Shown here: positions 1 to 10,700 of the stretch, piece by piece
Layout: each line of letters starts with the position of its first letter
Numbering within the stretch: the stretch's first letter is position 1
NCBI GenBank assembly: GCA_017506865.1
Contig: JAFCMP010000554.1
Span: 186,001-250,000 of the forward strand
Direction: 5' to 3'
DNA length: 64,000 nt
Source of the DNA: Tribonema minus
Taxonomy: Eukaryota; Sar; Xanthophyceae; Tribonematales; Tribonemataceae
The notes under the pieces: model-generated
The model's input: the letters and a program-made list of their open reading frames with translations, nothing else
What the model was told of the DNA's origin: nothing
Database searches by the model: none
Position numbers and translations under genes: made by a program

Positions 1-2803
1 GTCGCAGTTTGGCGTAGGATACCGGTCTGGCGTCGAGCATGTGGCAGCGCGCGCGCGCGTGTGGCACGAGCTGTATGGCACCACTATCCAACTGGACTGT
101 GAGAACGCATTTAACAGTGTGGATCGCGCCGCCATTGTGCGGGGGCTTATGCTCTTCTGTCCGGAGCTGCTCCCGCACTTTGAGTCCGTATACTGTGGTG
201 ACACTGCCCCAGAGATGCGGGTGGAGGTGAACGGTGAAGCTCGCATTATCTGCTCCCACCTAGGGTGCCAGCAAGGGGACCCTCTAGGGCCGCTGTACTT
301 TGCAGTGGCAGCGGCCTTCCTACTCTTCTACCCTGATGGAGTGAATGCGACGCCCGGCAGTATGCCGGCCTACGGCCACAGCACAGCGGAACCGCCAGCC
401 CCGCACTGCGCTTTCCTGGATGACCTCAACGTGCTGCAAGCTGCCTACTTCGACGATGCAGCGGCCGCTGGGGTGGCAGAGGTGATCCGCCGGCTGGCGG
501 CAGGGGGCCTGCGCGTTCGACCAGACAAGTCGCTGGCCATCGCCATGCGCGGCACAGTGTTTGATGAAGCGGCCAGAGCACGCCTGCGCGCCCTTGACAT
601 ACCGTTTGTGGACACCACCATGCCAGAATCCAGTCAGGGCTTTACGTCGGTCGGGGTACCGGTAGGGCACCCAGCCTATGTGCACGCTGCCATGAGCAAG
701 CATCTTGTCGACGCAGGGACATGGCGATTGTCGTGGCAGCTAGCTGGAATGGCGCGGCATCACCTACAGGCAGCACAGTTCATTCTACGCAGGTCACTGA
801 CGAAGCGCATGGGCTTCTTAGCTCGGGTCGTTGACACGGCTTTGAGTGAGACATGGTTGCACGCGTTTGACGGGTTCTGTGCATGGACGCTCGAACGCAT
901 GCTGCATCTGCACGGCTGCTCTACCGCGGCAGCCATGAAGTCACACCTGCTGGCCGCCTGCACTGCTGGTGACAATGAGGAAGCCAGCAGTGGCAGCGTG
1001 CTGGTATTGCCGCGCTTGGGCCCGCCAGAACTCACGGACATCGCAGTGCCACTGCGGGCGTCACGGTTGCCGGAGCGACGAGGCGGTCTGGGCATGCCGC
1101 TTTTGGGGCTACTGGCACCAGCCGCATACACGGCCCAGGCATGCACAACACTGAGGCCGGCAATAATTCATGCCACTGTGGCAGCAGGGGCCCTGAGGCT
1201 CGGCACTGACGAACACGGCGCAGTCACCTGGTTCGCGCAGCACTCATGCGCAATACGCGAGGACCAGGGACTGCCGCCAATCATCGAGGCCGTGCGACGC
1301 TCTACGCGAGCGCTGACAGCTGATGGCGGCGAAAAATCACGCACAGCTGTGGCCGAGCAGCTCCCAGCATCGTTGCTACGGTGGGCAGCAGATACGACGG
1401 CCGCAGCGTCGACGCTCCCCACTGCGGTGCAAGCGATCTACGCCGCAACTGCCGTCACGGAGACAGTGACCACTGAGCCAGCCCCACACACCCACGGCAT
1501 TGTGCCTGGCGCCGAGGCGGCCGCTGCGGCGGCGACCGTACCTGGCCCTCAAGCCGCTGCCGCGGCTGCCCCTTCCACGCCCGCTAAAACACAAACTAGC
1601 GCGGAAGAAAGCAGCTGCAGCGGCGGGCAGGAGGACGACGACGACGACTGGGAGGCCTATGCTGACGAGATCTGCAGGAAGGTAGTGCCCCGCCGCCGGC
1701 GCGGTCACTTCACGCACGGACTACAAGCCGGCCTTTCAAATGTTCTTCGACGTCAATACGAGGATTGCCTGGTGGAGGACCTAGAGGCTGCCTCGGCTGG
1801 TGCCGTGGGCAAGCCGACGCAGGCTGCACCTATTGGTGACTCGCGCGACACCAGCCGCCGCCGCCAACAGGCTAGCGCACGGGTCCTGGCGCAGCGGCGC
1901 AGCCAGCGTGCGTCCGGGGCAATGGCGTGGATGAGCGTGCCACCCACTGCCAATGACCGCCCGGGTGCGGCGCCCATGTCCAGTATGGCAGCAGCCACGA
2001 TGATTTTGATTGCGATCTTCATAGACGGGTGGGGCATACAGGGCGAGGTGTGCCCATGGCGGTGCAGTGATGTGAGCCCCACCTCCACGCATGCGATCAG
2101 CTGCCCCAGCCAGCACATACGGGGGCACAACGCGACACACACTGCCCAAAAGCGGTGCCTGCAGCGCATCTTGAGACAGCACCATGTCTCTATTGTCCGC
2201 AATGAGGACGCTAGCGTCTTCAAGGTACCGGGGTATCGGGCGGACACAGTCATTGACCCAGGGTGTCTGCACTTTAGCAGTGCATACCGTAACAAGGGAA
2301 TAGTGCTAGACACAAGTGTGCGCGCGCCCACAGCGAGCTCGTACCTGACAGGCAAAACAAATGCCTCGAACACGGACGGCTATGCTGCTGGGGTGGGGGA
2401 GGACGCGAAGGTCAAGCACCACACCGGCACCTTGACGTCATCTTGGGCTTTTGTGCCATTCGTGCAGGAGTCGTACGGACGGCTGGGCAAGCAGACAAGC
2501 CTTTTTGTTAAGGAGTTGGCAATGCACTCAGCACTGTGCTCAGGGGGGGGGAAGGCAGATGTGTTACGCAAGGCCGGGTTAGCTAAGCGTCAGATCCTCA
2601 TTGAGCTGAGCATATCGCTGGCGCGGGAGTTGGCGGAGCGCGTCATGGCGTACACACGTGGAGCGCGAATGCTGGGCTGTGTTGCGGCGCCGGTATCCAA
2701 GCTCCTAGGGCACAGCGCAGACTAGGCTGCTGCGTTGACGCAAGCTTTTCGATTGCATAGGCAACCCGGCCTCCCTTGGGCCTTTATAAATACAAGTCCA
2801 TAC
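1..2803 (+). mobile_element. LINE-like non-LTR retrotransposon, 5' end outside window
   Basis: The element enters from the left edge with its reading frame already open and ends after a 78-bp 3' UTR. The 3' end is placed at 2803 because two truncated copies (7334-7419 and 20536-20721, both minus strand) stop at the same point, just before a GTAC target. There is no poly(A) tail; the end reads CAAGTCCATAC followed by GTACT. The domain order reverse transcriptase, zinc knuckle, restriction-like endonuclease is that of the R2/NeSL/CRE-type LINEs rather than the APE-endonuclease LINEs. The matching 5' target-site copy would lie outside the window. Confidence 0.85.
2..2725 (+). CDS. Reverse transcriptase / restriction-like endonuclease polyprotein (5' partial)
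   Basis: The frame is open from base 2 (SQFGVGYRSGVEH...), so the GTG at 41 is not a true start; 907 residues are visible. Reverse transcriptase motifs in order: motif A DCENAFNSVDR (catalytic Asp at base 95), motif B GCQQGDPLGPLYF (about 263-300), motif C FLDD (413-424, replacing the usual YxDD), motif D around RPDKS, and a GVPVG block near 650. After an Ala-rich, acidic linker comes a C-x3-C-x8-H-x3-C knuckle (about 2054-2100), then a C-terminal block with spaced Asp and Lys (ADTVID, VLDTSV, KVKHH) followed by WAFVPFVQESYGRLG. That arrangement is typical of PD-(D/E)XK-like endonucleases of algal LINEs. No internal stop is present, so the copy may be recently active. It should copy its RNA at a nicked target in the nucleus. 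Confidence 0.88.
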   Translation, partial: SQFGVGYRSGVEHVAARARVWHELYGTTIQLDCENAFNSVDRAAIVRGLMLFCPELLPHFESVYCGDTAPEMRVEVNGEARIICSHLGCQQGDPLGPLYFAVAAAFLLFYPDGVNATPGSMPAYGHSTAEPPAPHCAFLDDLNVLQAAYFDDAAAAGVAEVIRRLAAGGLRVRPDKSLAIAMRGTVFDEAARARLRALDIPFVDTTMPESSQGFTSVGVPVGHPAYVHAAMSKHLVDAGTWRLSWQLAGMARHHLQAAQFILRRSLTKRMGFLARVVDTALSETWLHAFDGFCAWTLERMLHLHGCSTAAAMKSHLLAACTAGDNEEASSGSVLVLPRLGPPELTDIAVPLRASRLPERRGGLGMPLLGLLAPAAYTAQACTTLRPAIIHATVAAGALRLGTDEHGAVTWFAQHSCAIREDQGLPPIIEAVRRSTRALTADGGEKSRTAVAEQLPASLLRWAADTTAAASTLPTAVQAIYAATAVTETVTTEPAPHTHGIVPGAEAAAAAATVPGPQAAAAAAPSTPAKTQTSAEESSCSGGQEDDDDDWEAYADEICRKVVPRRRRGHFTHGLQAGLSNVLRRQYEDCLVEDLEAASAGAVGKPTQAAPIGDSRDTSRRRQQASARVLAQRRSQRASGAMAWMSVPPTANDRPGAAPMSSMAAATMILIAIFIDGWGIQGEVCPWRCSDVSPTSTHAISCPSQHIRGHNATHTAQKRCLQRILRQHHVSIVRNEDASVFKVPGYRADTVIDPGCLHFSSAYRNKGIVLDTSVRAPTASSYLTGKTNASNTDGYAAGVGEDAKVKHHTGTLTSSWAFVPFVQESYGRLGKQTSLFVKELAMHSALCSGGGKADVLRKAGLAKRQILIELSISLARELAERVMAYTRGARMLGCVAAPVSKLLGHSAD

Positions 2804-5800
2804 GTACTTTTGAAAATTTTCTGACGCTCAATTTAATATTCAAAGGAAGATATAGTTTATGAATACAATGATTTTTTGTATACTTACAATTTATTCATAA
2901 CACAACTACAGTAGTCCTTTTATGAATTCTTGCTTAGGGTACTTTCAGTGGCACAAATGTATGTAAAAATAGAATTTATAAAAACTATAGTATACCGTCT
3001 TGTCTATAATCAAGGACACCGGACGGCTTTTTTATTTCCGCGTTAAAAAGGGGGGGTGGACGTCCTTTTTGCAAAGCTGAAAGGCGTGGACGCATTTTTG
3101 GGAAGAGCACAAAGATCGACCGCTATGCACTGCATTCTTCTTCAGGGATGAATGCCTGTCTGAGCCTGAGGAGGGCCGCAGAATTCATCCCTCACCACTG
3201 GCAGTTTTGTCAGGGTCCATGTGCCGCAGCAGCCTTCGATGAGCCAAAGTGCTGCCAGGTATTTATAGAGCAGAGGTCGAAGCTGATAAACAGCCCCTAC
3301 TAGGCTTCAAGCCAGTCATTCAGCAATGTACAGCACCGCCTGGCCCAGCTCCAGCACGTGCGCAAGTTCGGTTTTGCTGTGAGCACCGTGCCGGTGTGAA
3401 CACTGTGACATGGTGGTCGGACTACTAGTCGACTGTGTGGCACATAAAGAGGGTGGACATATTATTGTTGAAGCAACTAGAAAACAGGGTGGACATTTTT
3501 TTTATGAAGCAATCAAAAGGATGTCCTATGTTCTGGTTCTGGCGTTAAAACCAACAAAAAAGCCGTCAAGCTTCCTTTTCAATTATTAAAATTAATACAA
3601 GACGATGTGGGATCCCATGGGACGGATAAAAGATGAATTATTTTGCAAATTTTTGAGTATTTTTATTCATTTATGAATGTACATAACAAAAAAGTAAACA
3701 ACCAAACTATCATGAATACGTGAATGATTTAAAAAAACAGCACATGTCAGTAAACACGGCACAATTGCAACTGTCAACGTCGTGTTTGAGCGCGGCGGCG
3801 GCGGCTTTAGCTCTCGCAGTGTGCTTTGTCATACGTGCTGCGCTGCCCACGCGGCCGTGTCTCTGTGTGTCTCAGACCAGTTAACAATACAGTCACTGCT
3901 ACAGTGAATAAACACCTCCACTGGCACTGGCACTGGCACTGGCCTGGCAGTAACTGTTCGCAAACACGGTTCACTGACTTCACGTCACTTTGAGATTTTA
4001 GTATGGTAGGAGGGAATCAAGGTAATCAAGGTAACGGACGGCGGATGTGACGGGAGCAGAGCACCGACGAGGAGCAGAGGAGCAGGAGACTCTTGGACCG
4101 CGCACTCAAGCCTCCTACACTAGGGCCCCCTCGAACGAGACTCACATTCCAACGTGAGTTTGTGCATGCATTGATTCAGATTCTGATTCAGAAGCAACTG
4201 TTGTCATTATGTTACAGTTACTGTTCTCGGAGGCAGACAATCAGTTTGCCAAAGTGCATCCCTCAGGCTGCCTGCCAGTGTTCCTGTTGCTGCTACCAAC
4301 GTCTATCGAGTGGAGAACTACCTGCTGCAGCAGCAACACCCCCTGAAAAGTTGATCATCATGTTGAACCATATGATCACGATGATTTTTTGTAGATAAAA
4401 TTTTGTCAACGTCAACACATTTGCAAGTGTTTTGCATTCAGGTTGTACTTGAAGTATCAAAATTAACAACATGAACTTAGTTCAAAGATCAATTGTGACA
4501 CATTGTCCGAGTCGCGATGCTTCCAACAGCAGCGGCTGGATAACTTGTTGAACAATCATAATAATATTGCAATTATTATAATGATTGTCAAAAATTGATG
4601 CCAATGGCGTCTCTGTCAGAGCCTGTCAGAGCCTGGCCTCAGTGTATCATGCTTAATAGTAGTTCATCACAGCTACATCAAATCGGGCGACCTCATACAC
4701 TAAGTAACTTCATTGACAAGTCCTAGGCTACTGCTAGTACTTCAAAGTTACGGTACTTCAAGTTCTAGTCGAGGACCGACATCAACATATAATGTAACAC
4801 GTTGAATAACAAGCTGACCGTGCTTAACCGAACGAAATATGCCATCACTGATGGCATGCCATTGGAGTCGAGCTTCAATATTTGAAAAATTATTGCTCGC
4901 AAGCCTGGGTTACAATGCTTTGTATCAGTGTGAGGACCTCAGAGTCTTGGACAACCTCCGAGTCAGAGCTGAGCCTCTAAAATTGGGTTACGGCAATCTT
5001 TAAGCTTAATTTTTTTTTTATTTGTGTGATGAAAAAAATCAATATTTGCATCTTATTACTACAGTACTACGCTTGATGCAGCAGCTCAAGCTGCTGTTTC
5101 TACAAACTGAAAAGTTGTTTAGGCGGCAACTTGGAGATCACGCGATCACGCAGTAACTTAAATTTTTTTAAACAGTATATGTCACTGACAATACTGTTCA
5201 TTGACACCATGATGCCAGTGGCGTCCCACCGGCAGCATTCATACTAGAAGTATACTATTGGTAAGCCAGGCAACGATCCCTCAGGCTGGCAATGAACAAT
5301 CAATTTGGCATTATGATACAATTACCCACTGGCATTCAGAGTAACTGACAGCCTGAGCGTCTAACACTGTTCTTTCTGATCAGAACCAGAGTCTGATTCA
5401 TCCAATTTACTGCAGCTGCTGACAATTACAGCATGGTGAAAGCAGTCTGACTTATTTGGCATGAAAGCGACCCTGGATGCTAGAAAGTGACATGGGCTTA
5501 CAACCTAGTAGTACAATGAAGATCAGCCCAACAACGCAGTTGACGTCTCCATCATATTGAAGTCACCATAACTTCTTCCTGTTACTGTTACAGTAGTGGT
5601 CAGCTTGCTGAGGTAGGACATATAATATTATTATTTTATTTCATTTTTTTTTTTTAATTAATGTTGATATTGAAGTTCACAAGTTCAGAAAGTGGTGACC
5701 TTCCAGAGATTTTGAGGTTGTGATTCTGAGCATCAATCGAAGTTGGTCTGTTGAGGTTACCTAAGTAAGTCCTGATCATCAACTTCAAATTGAACTTGAA

Positions 5801-6296
5801 CTAGGTCATTCGAATCATGTGTTTTCTGTGAATGTGATAGTGCATGGATGGAATAAAAAAGATCGTAGAGCTGTAGGTGACAAGGGGTGGTAGCCGCAAG
5901 TGCCTTGAAGTTCCACCAATACTATTAGAAATCGTGGTCGCCGCTGCCAGTGTTGCAGGCATTGGCCACGAGTCAAACGGTGCCATCATATCCACAGTAG
6001 TCACTTACGGTAAAAAGACTTCTGTGTGCAAACTTTTTAGCATTCGAGGCATCATGATGAGTGTTCAGTATGGAAAAGTCTCACGTGTTTGATAGGCCAG
6101 CTCCAGCTCTGCTGGTAGTCCAGACACAGGAGGTCACCGGGTAAGCAGCTACTGACAGGCTGAGCACTTTTGAATGCGTGTAGTGCAGAGATTGGCGAGT
6201 GCCATGCAGTGGGTTTCGAACCAACGTGCGGCGACACACAGGCTCCAGATTGTTTAGCACGAGCTATCTGTACCGTTCTCCTTTCCTCACCTACTA
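2804..6296. other. AT-rich intergenic region without recognisable genes
   Basis: This stretch has many stops in all frames and low GC. It contains poly-T/A tracts, a short CACTGG minisatellite (about 3915-3950) and several close CTGACAGGCTG-type words. The 101-codon open frame at 4093-4398 has no recognisable domain and lies in low-GC sequence, so it is not called as a gene. The segment about 5865-5935 has a diverged relative near 63525-63590. Confidence 0.6.
5865..5935 (+). repeat. Dispersed repeat, copy 1 (relative at 63525-63590)
   Basis: The blocks GTAGAGCT-TAGGTGACAAGG and TAGCCGCAAGTGCCTT-CCACCAATA, followed by CGTGGTCG, occur in the same order and strand here and near 63525-63590, with small gaps between blocks. 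Ends and class are not resolved. Confidence 0.6.
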
Positions 6297-6307
6297 GTAC
6301 TAGTATA

Positions 6308-6555
6308 TATCGGCACTGTCGGCAGCGCTCCACATGGCGTACTCTGGCCGTGTCATGACACACATGGCAGAATCCAGGGGGGGGGGGCACATGGAGGAGG
6401 ACGTAGGGGAGGACCCCAAGATGCCATTTGGCGGCGGTGGCGTTTGAGTGGTTGTCGTTGCGACACTTTCAGACTGTCATACGACATGTAGATTCCTTAT
6501 AGCTAGATGCCAATCATCTGGGCTTTTTCGCGCCCTGAGCGAGAATTAATAAAAA
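6308..6555 (+). mobile_element. SINE-like non-autonomous retroelement, long copy
   Basis: The 248-bp element is bounded by a perfect 11-bp direct repeat GTACTAGTATA (6297-6307 and 6556-6566). It contains a G-run near 6378 and ends in a conserved 3' segment (CGCGCCCTGAGCGAGAAT) followed by a short A-run. The 3' 180 bp are closely matched by the copy at 21874-22059. There is no open frame. The direct repeat starts with GTAC, as do the repeats around the LINE fragments, so the LINE machinery could mobilise it. No clear tRNA or 5S head was recognised. Confidence 0.75.
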
Positions 6556-6764
6556 GTACTAGTATAGTAGCGTAGCAGGCGGACAGCCTGCCAGGAGCCT
6601 TGCCAACAGTGTCTGGCCCCCTAACTTCGCCGCGCTAGCGGGTAAGCCTCCTGTCTCTAGCTCCAATTCCTTATTGGGACATCCGTCAGCAATGTTCAAA
6701 AAAGGAAACATATTATGGGTATGTGATCATATGAAAGGTTCATTGTGGTCGACTTATTGATTGT

Positions 6765-6830
6765 TCACAATTCGGCACAACACAAGGAAGGCGACTTTGC
6801 CATGGCGTCGCTTTTTTGCATCCGATGAGG
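6765..6830 (+). repeat. Dispersed repeat, inverted relative at 54640-54716
   Basis: The words CACAATT, CACAAC, ACTTTGCC and CGCTTTTTTGCATCCG occur in order here and, reverse-complemented, at about 54640-54716. Both copies lie in gene-poor AT-rich DNA. No target duplication was resolved. Confidence 0.55.
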
Positions 6831-7320
6831 AGACTCAGTTCGGGTCAATTCGGGGCCTTGACTCAGTGAGGTTGAAGCCGTGCTAGCCATTACGCGCTCG
6901 ATAGCTTCTAAACATGATGGCTTGGCAATGCCAGCAATTACTGATAGCCTACGGGTTGCACAGTCTAAGATCCACATCCGTACTACTAAAATAAGTTACT
7001 TGTGGGGCATAGTATGAAGTGCGTATGTGAAAAAATGTTATGTTTCTGTTTCAGCAAATACGCCGCAAATACAAGTCAGTTTGAACCCTATCAGCGTTCA
7101 CTGCTGCGTTTCAATATGATGAAAAAAACACTGGTTTTGGAGATGGTTAAGATTGTGATGAGCACTGAGCATTTCTCAAACTTAATTCTGGAGTTGGACC
7201 TCCCTACTAAATAAAGGATCACAATCAAGATAAATGTTCATGTCCAAGTTCAACATAAACATCTCAAGGCCCTGACTGTTACGGAAAAACATACTTTTTT
7301 GCTGCATTTTTTATTCCTTG
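6831..7320. other. Intergenic stretch, nothing recognised
   Basis: AT-rich sequence with frequent stops. The 70-codon frame at 7002-7214 shows no domain or homology that can be recognised. Confidence 0.5.
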
Positions 7321-7333
7321 GCATTGACAGTAC

Positions 7334-7419
7334 GTATGGACTTGTTTTTATAAAGGCCCAAGGGAGGCCGGGTTGCCTATGCAATCGAAAAGCTTTGTGT
7401 CAACGCAGCAGCCTAGTCT
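7334..7419 (-). mobile_element. Severely 5'-truncated LINE fragment with target-site duplication
   Basis: The 86 bp match the reverse complement of 2718-2803, i.e. the end of the LINE reading frame through its 3' terminus. They are flanked by a perfect 13-bp direct repeat GCATTGACAGTAC (7321-7333 and 7420-7432). On the element strand this reads GTACTGTCAATGC, so insertion was at GTAC. This is the expected signature of target-primed reverse transcription that stopped early. Confidence 0.9.
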
Positions 7420-7798
7420 GCATTGACAGTACTTGTGCACAATGTCATATCACCATTAGGAATAAAATTATACCGAAAAGGTTCACACCTGTGGGGCTGG
7501 TTTGTATTTCGGTCCGTTTAAAGTATTTCAAAATATTTCTGGACAGTGTGTACAAAGTAGATTACAGTTTAAAATATGAATTCACTTTCACACTGCTCAG
7601 CAATATTTTGTTTACTTTACACTGTCCACAACTATTTTTGAAAATAAATTACTTTACACTGTCCAGAAATTAGAATACTCTTTGCCAAGTGACCAGCAGC
7701 AGAGCTATGACTGACTCGTCAGATGCTGCGCTGTTGCTGCAGCGGCTGCCGCCTGCTGACTGCCACAGGCTGGACTCCGGAGTTGCACCGCTGCACAG

Positions 7799-10700
7799 AT
7801 GCGCCATCTCCGGTACATCAGGCTGTCCGCACTTTTGCTGCACTGCATCAGCGGTGGCGCAGAAGGGCCGGTGCCGGTCACTCACGACTTGGCTGTGAGT
7901 AATGGCATCAGACAAGCTATGATGGAGCGGCAGCCCATCACTCTGCTTCGTGAAGTTCAAAAACTGGAAGTTGAATTGTCGACCAAGCGCACAGCTCATG
8001 CTCACATGGCCGTCCGCCAGGGTGAGCGGCGCCTGGCCACCACACCAACTCCTTCGGTAAGCAGAGTAACTGTGACATCCTCATACCATAGTAGTGGCCA
8101 TGGAACCGGCTATTTTGTGTTTGGGGCCCGTCAGTCACATGCTGCCCATGTACCCACTGCGGCAGTCAATAGCGCCAGATATTTTGATTATTAAAAATAG
8201 GGTCTTCATGCCAGTCAGCGCTCAGCCTTGCAGTGCCGCAGCGATGGCCACAAATATATAGCAGTATCATCTATATAGCTTCGAAGAACTCAAATCAAAT
8301 ACTGTGCAAGCGTCCCGCGCCGCCTTTGTTACCACGTCTATGTGCGCCCAAGTGTTGTTGATACAATGCATCTAGGTACCTGTATGACATTGATGTGTTG
8401 CCGATACAATACATCTCGGTACCTGTTGTACAGCCTGAGGTACATTAATGTGGTACAGGTATCCCCCATGCATTATAATGTCGTACAGGTACCGGTATGC
8501 ATTCAAGTTGTTTTGACAATACCTGGGTGCACATCCAGAGAAACGGCTGCCTTCAACCCATATCATTATGATCATGCTTGTGCATTGATAGCCCACCGCA
8601 AAGCCTAGCAGCAGGCGGCCAAGCATGAAGCATAGCAGGGGGCCAAGCATGAAAGTTGCAGATCATAGGCTCGTGCAATCAAGGCCCACCTGTCGCCCGA
8701 GCAGTCATGAAGCGGAACAGATGGCCTTTCATTCAGTTAGAGCTTCGTGTGACACATTGAATTTCCTTAGCAAGTACTCAGTCAAGTGCCACTACTCATA
8801 CAATGTATAAGGCCTGCGACATATAGATTGAGCGGCCTTGGCCAGCCTGCAATGCCACGTAGTCTATCAATGATAAGTACACATCATGATAGTGCCAGGC
8901 TGAGCCTAGCCGGAGTGTGTGGCACCGACTTAAGCCAGGCACGCCAAGCCCAGGGAGTTCATGTGTGCTGTACTCGCATCGTCGTCAGTTGTCTATTGTT
9001 TTGTCTTCACAGCCGACCGTCACACCAACAGCACGTCCGACATCGTCGCCCACCAAACGGCCGACACGCATGCCCACGGCAACTCCAACGCAGCAGCCAA
9101 CTCAGGTGCGGTACCAGAGCGGTTTTCGCATCCGGCACTCCGGAGCAACCGCGTGCTTGTAAACACCGCATATCTGGGGGTAACGCGGGGGATGCCTGCG
9201 TATGCCACACTGGCGTACAACTTACTTGAGGAAACATCAGCGCTTGAAAAGTGACCGCCGATAGTGCGACTCAAGGCTGATGCCAGGCCTCTAATAAAAC
9301 ACTTCTGGCGTAGTCAAAGATGATGCTCAGGTCGTGCAGCCTGCACAGTCTCCCTAGTGGTAAAGTAAATATCAGCAGGGCATTATGTTTCCCATTCCTT
9401 CTCTGTGTAACTGAGATGAGCAGCTTCATCAATCGTAAATGGTTGTGCATCGTTGGAGCCGTTGACTTGTCGATTTACGGCTGAGCATCCGATTTCCAGC
9501 TGCAGAGCGCAGACACCACAATGCTTTGACCGTTTTGTTAAGCGCTTGAATGCAGCGGCAGGATAAAGCACTGGCATGTCGGCGCATGGTCAAAGCGCAC
9601 ATATAACAGAGAGCATCCGTGGCCGTCCATCTGTGTGCAGCGTGTGTATGGATTCAGCCAGCAAGCTCGCTTACATGGTAGAGAGTGACTCCGACATGAT
9701 ACGGCAAACGCCGAATACGGTGATTATGGCTAGCGTGGAGCGTACCTGTATCCTTTTGCCGCTCTTGAATCACTGGCAGGTGCCCACTGGCACGCCCACC
9801 GCTACACCATCGCGGGCACCCACGAGCAAGCCCACGCGTAGGCCAACCAGAACACCAACAGCGACACCAACTTCAACTCCCACCGCCACTCCCACTGGCG
9901 CGCCCACCCTTGTGCCGACGGCACTGCCCACTTTGACACCCACTGCGCAGCCAACTGAGACGGTGAGTTTTGCCACATGCATACAAGTTGAGGCTATGAG
10001 CAGAGAATCCCGCCGGCACAGTGCGACTATCCTCAGCTGACTCAATGTCTGGTGTGCGAGGTTTTGTGAGCTTGCTGCATTGCGCCAGTGGGGGGATGGA
10101 GTGTTGCCATGCAAGCTCCCGAAGGCTGTGCACAAGCAGCACAACAGTGGGGTCAGAACCATCAGAGATTAATCTACGCTCGTTGCTGCAGAAAGGGCAG
10201 CCCACGCCTGGCAGCTGTCACAGCGCTGATGCTCGCCAGTCTGTGTTGCACAGTCTCGTTGCCACACCAGCGATCACTAGGAAAAGCACATCGCACTGCT
10301 GCGCAATGACAGGCTCGTTCAGCAACTTGACTCGCATAGCAGAGAAAGTGCCCTTCACCAACTGACACTACGGCTGTGTACTGTTGTTGTCTGCCAAGCC
10401 AAGCCACTTGTCATGGCCGATCAAAACGTGTGAACGTGCACAGCATCGACTTTGCGCAGGCAGTTCAGCTCTTAGGAGTGCCAAGGTTTTACAGTTTTAC
10501 TTATCAATGCGTCTGCCGTTGTCTTTACAGCCTACCGGCACACCAACAGCACAGCCGACCGCCGCACCAACCAAAGAGCCAACACGTGTGCCAACCACGT
10601 CTCCTACGCAGCAGCCGACTCAGGTGCGGCAGTAGTGGCAGGCAATTCTTGCATTATGTTCAGCCGACACCGCGGCGAGCTGCGTGACGTCTCCCATTCA

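Noticed and set aside
6170-6290. GGTTTCGAACC (6212-6222), resembling a tRNA B box
   Set aside because: The acceptor stem and anticodon arm could not be folded on either strand and no good A box was found at the right distance.
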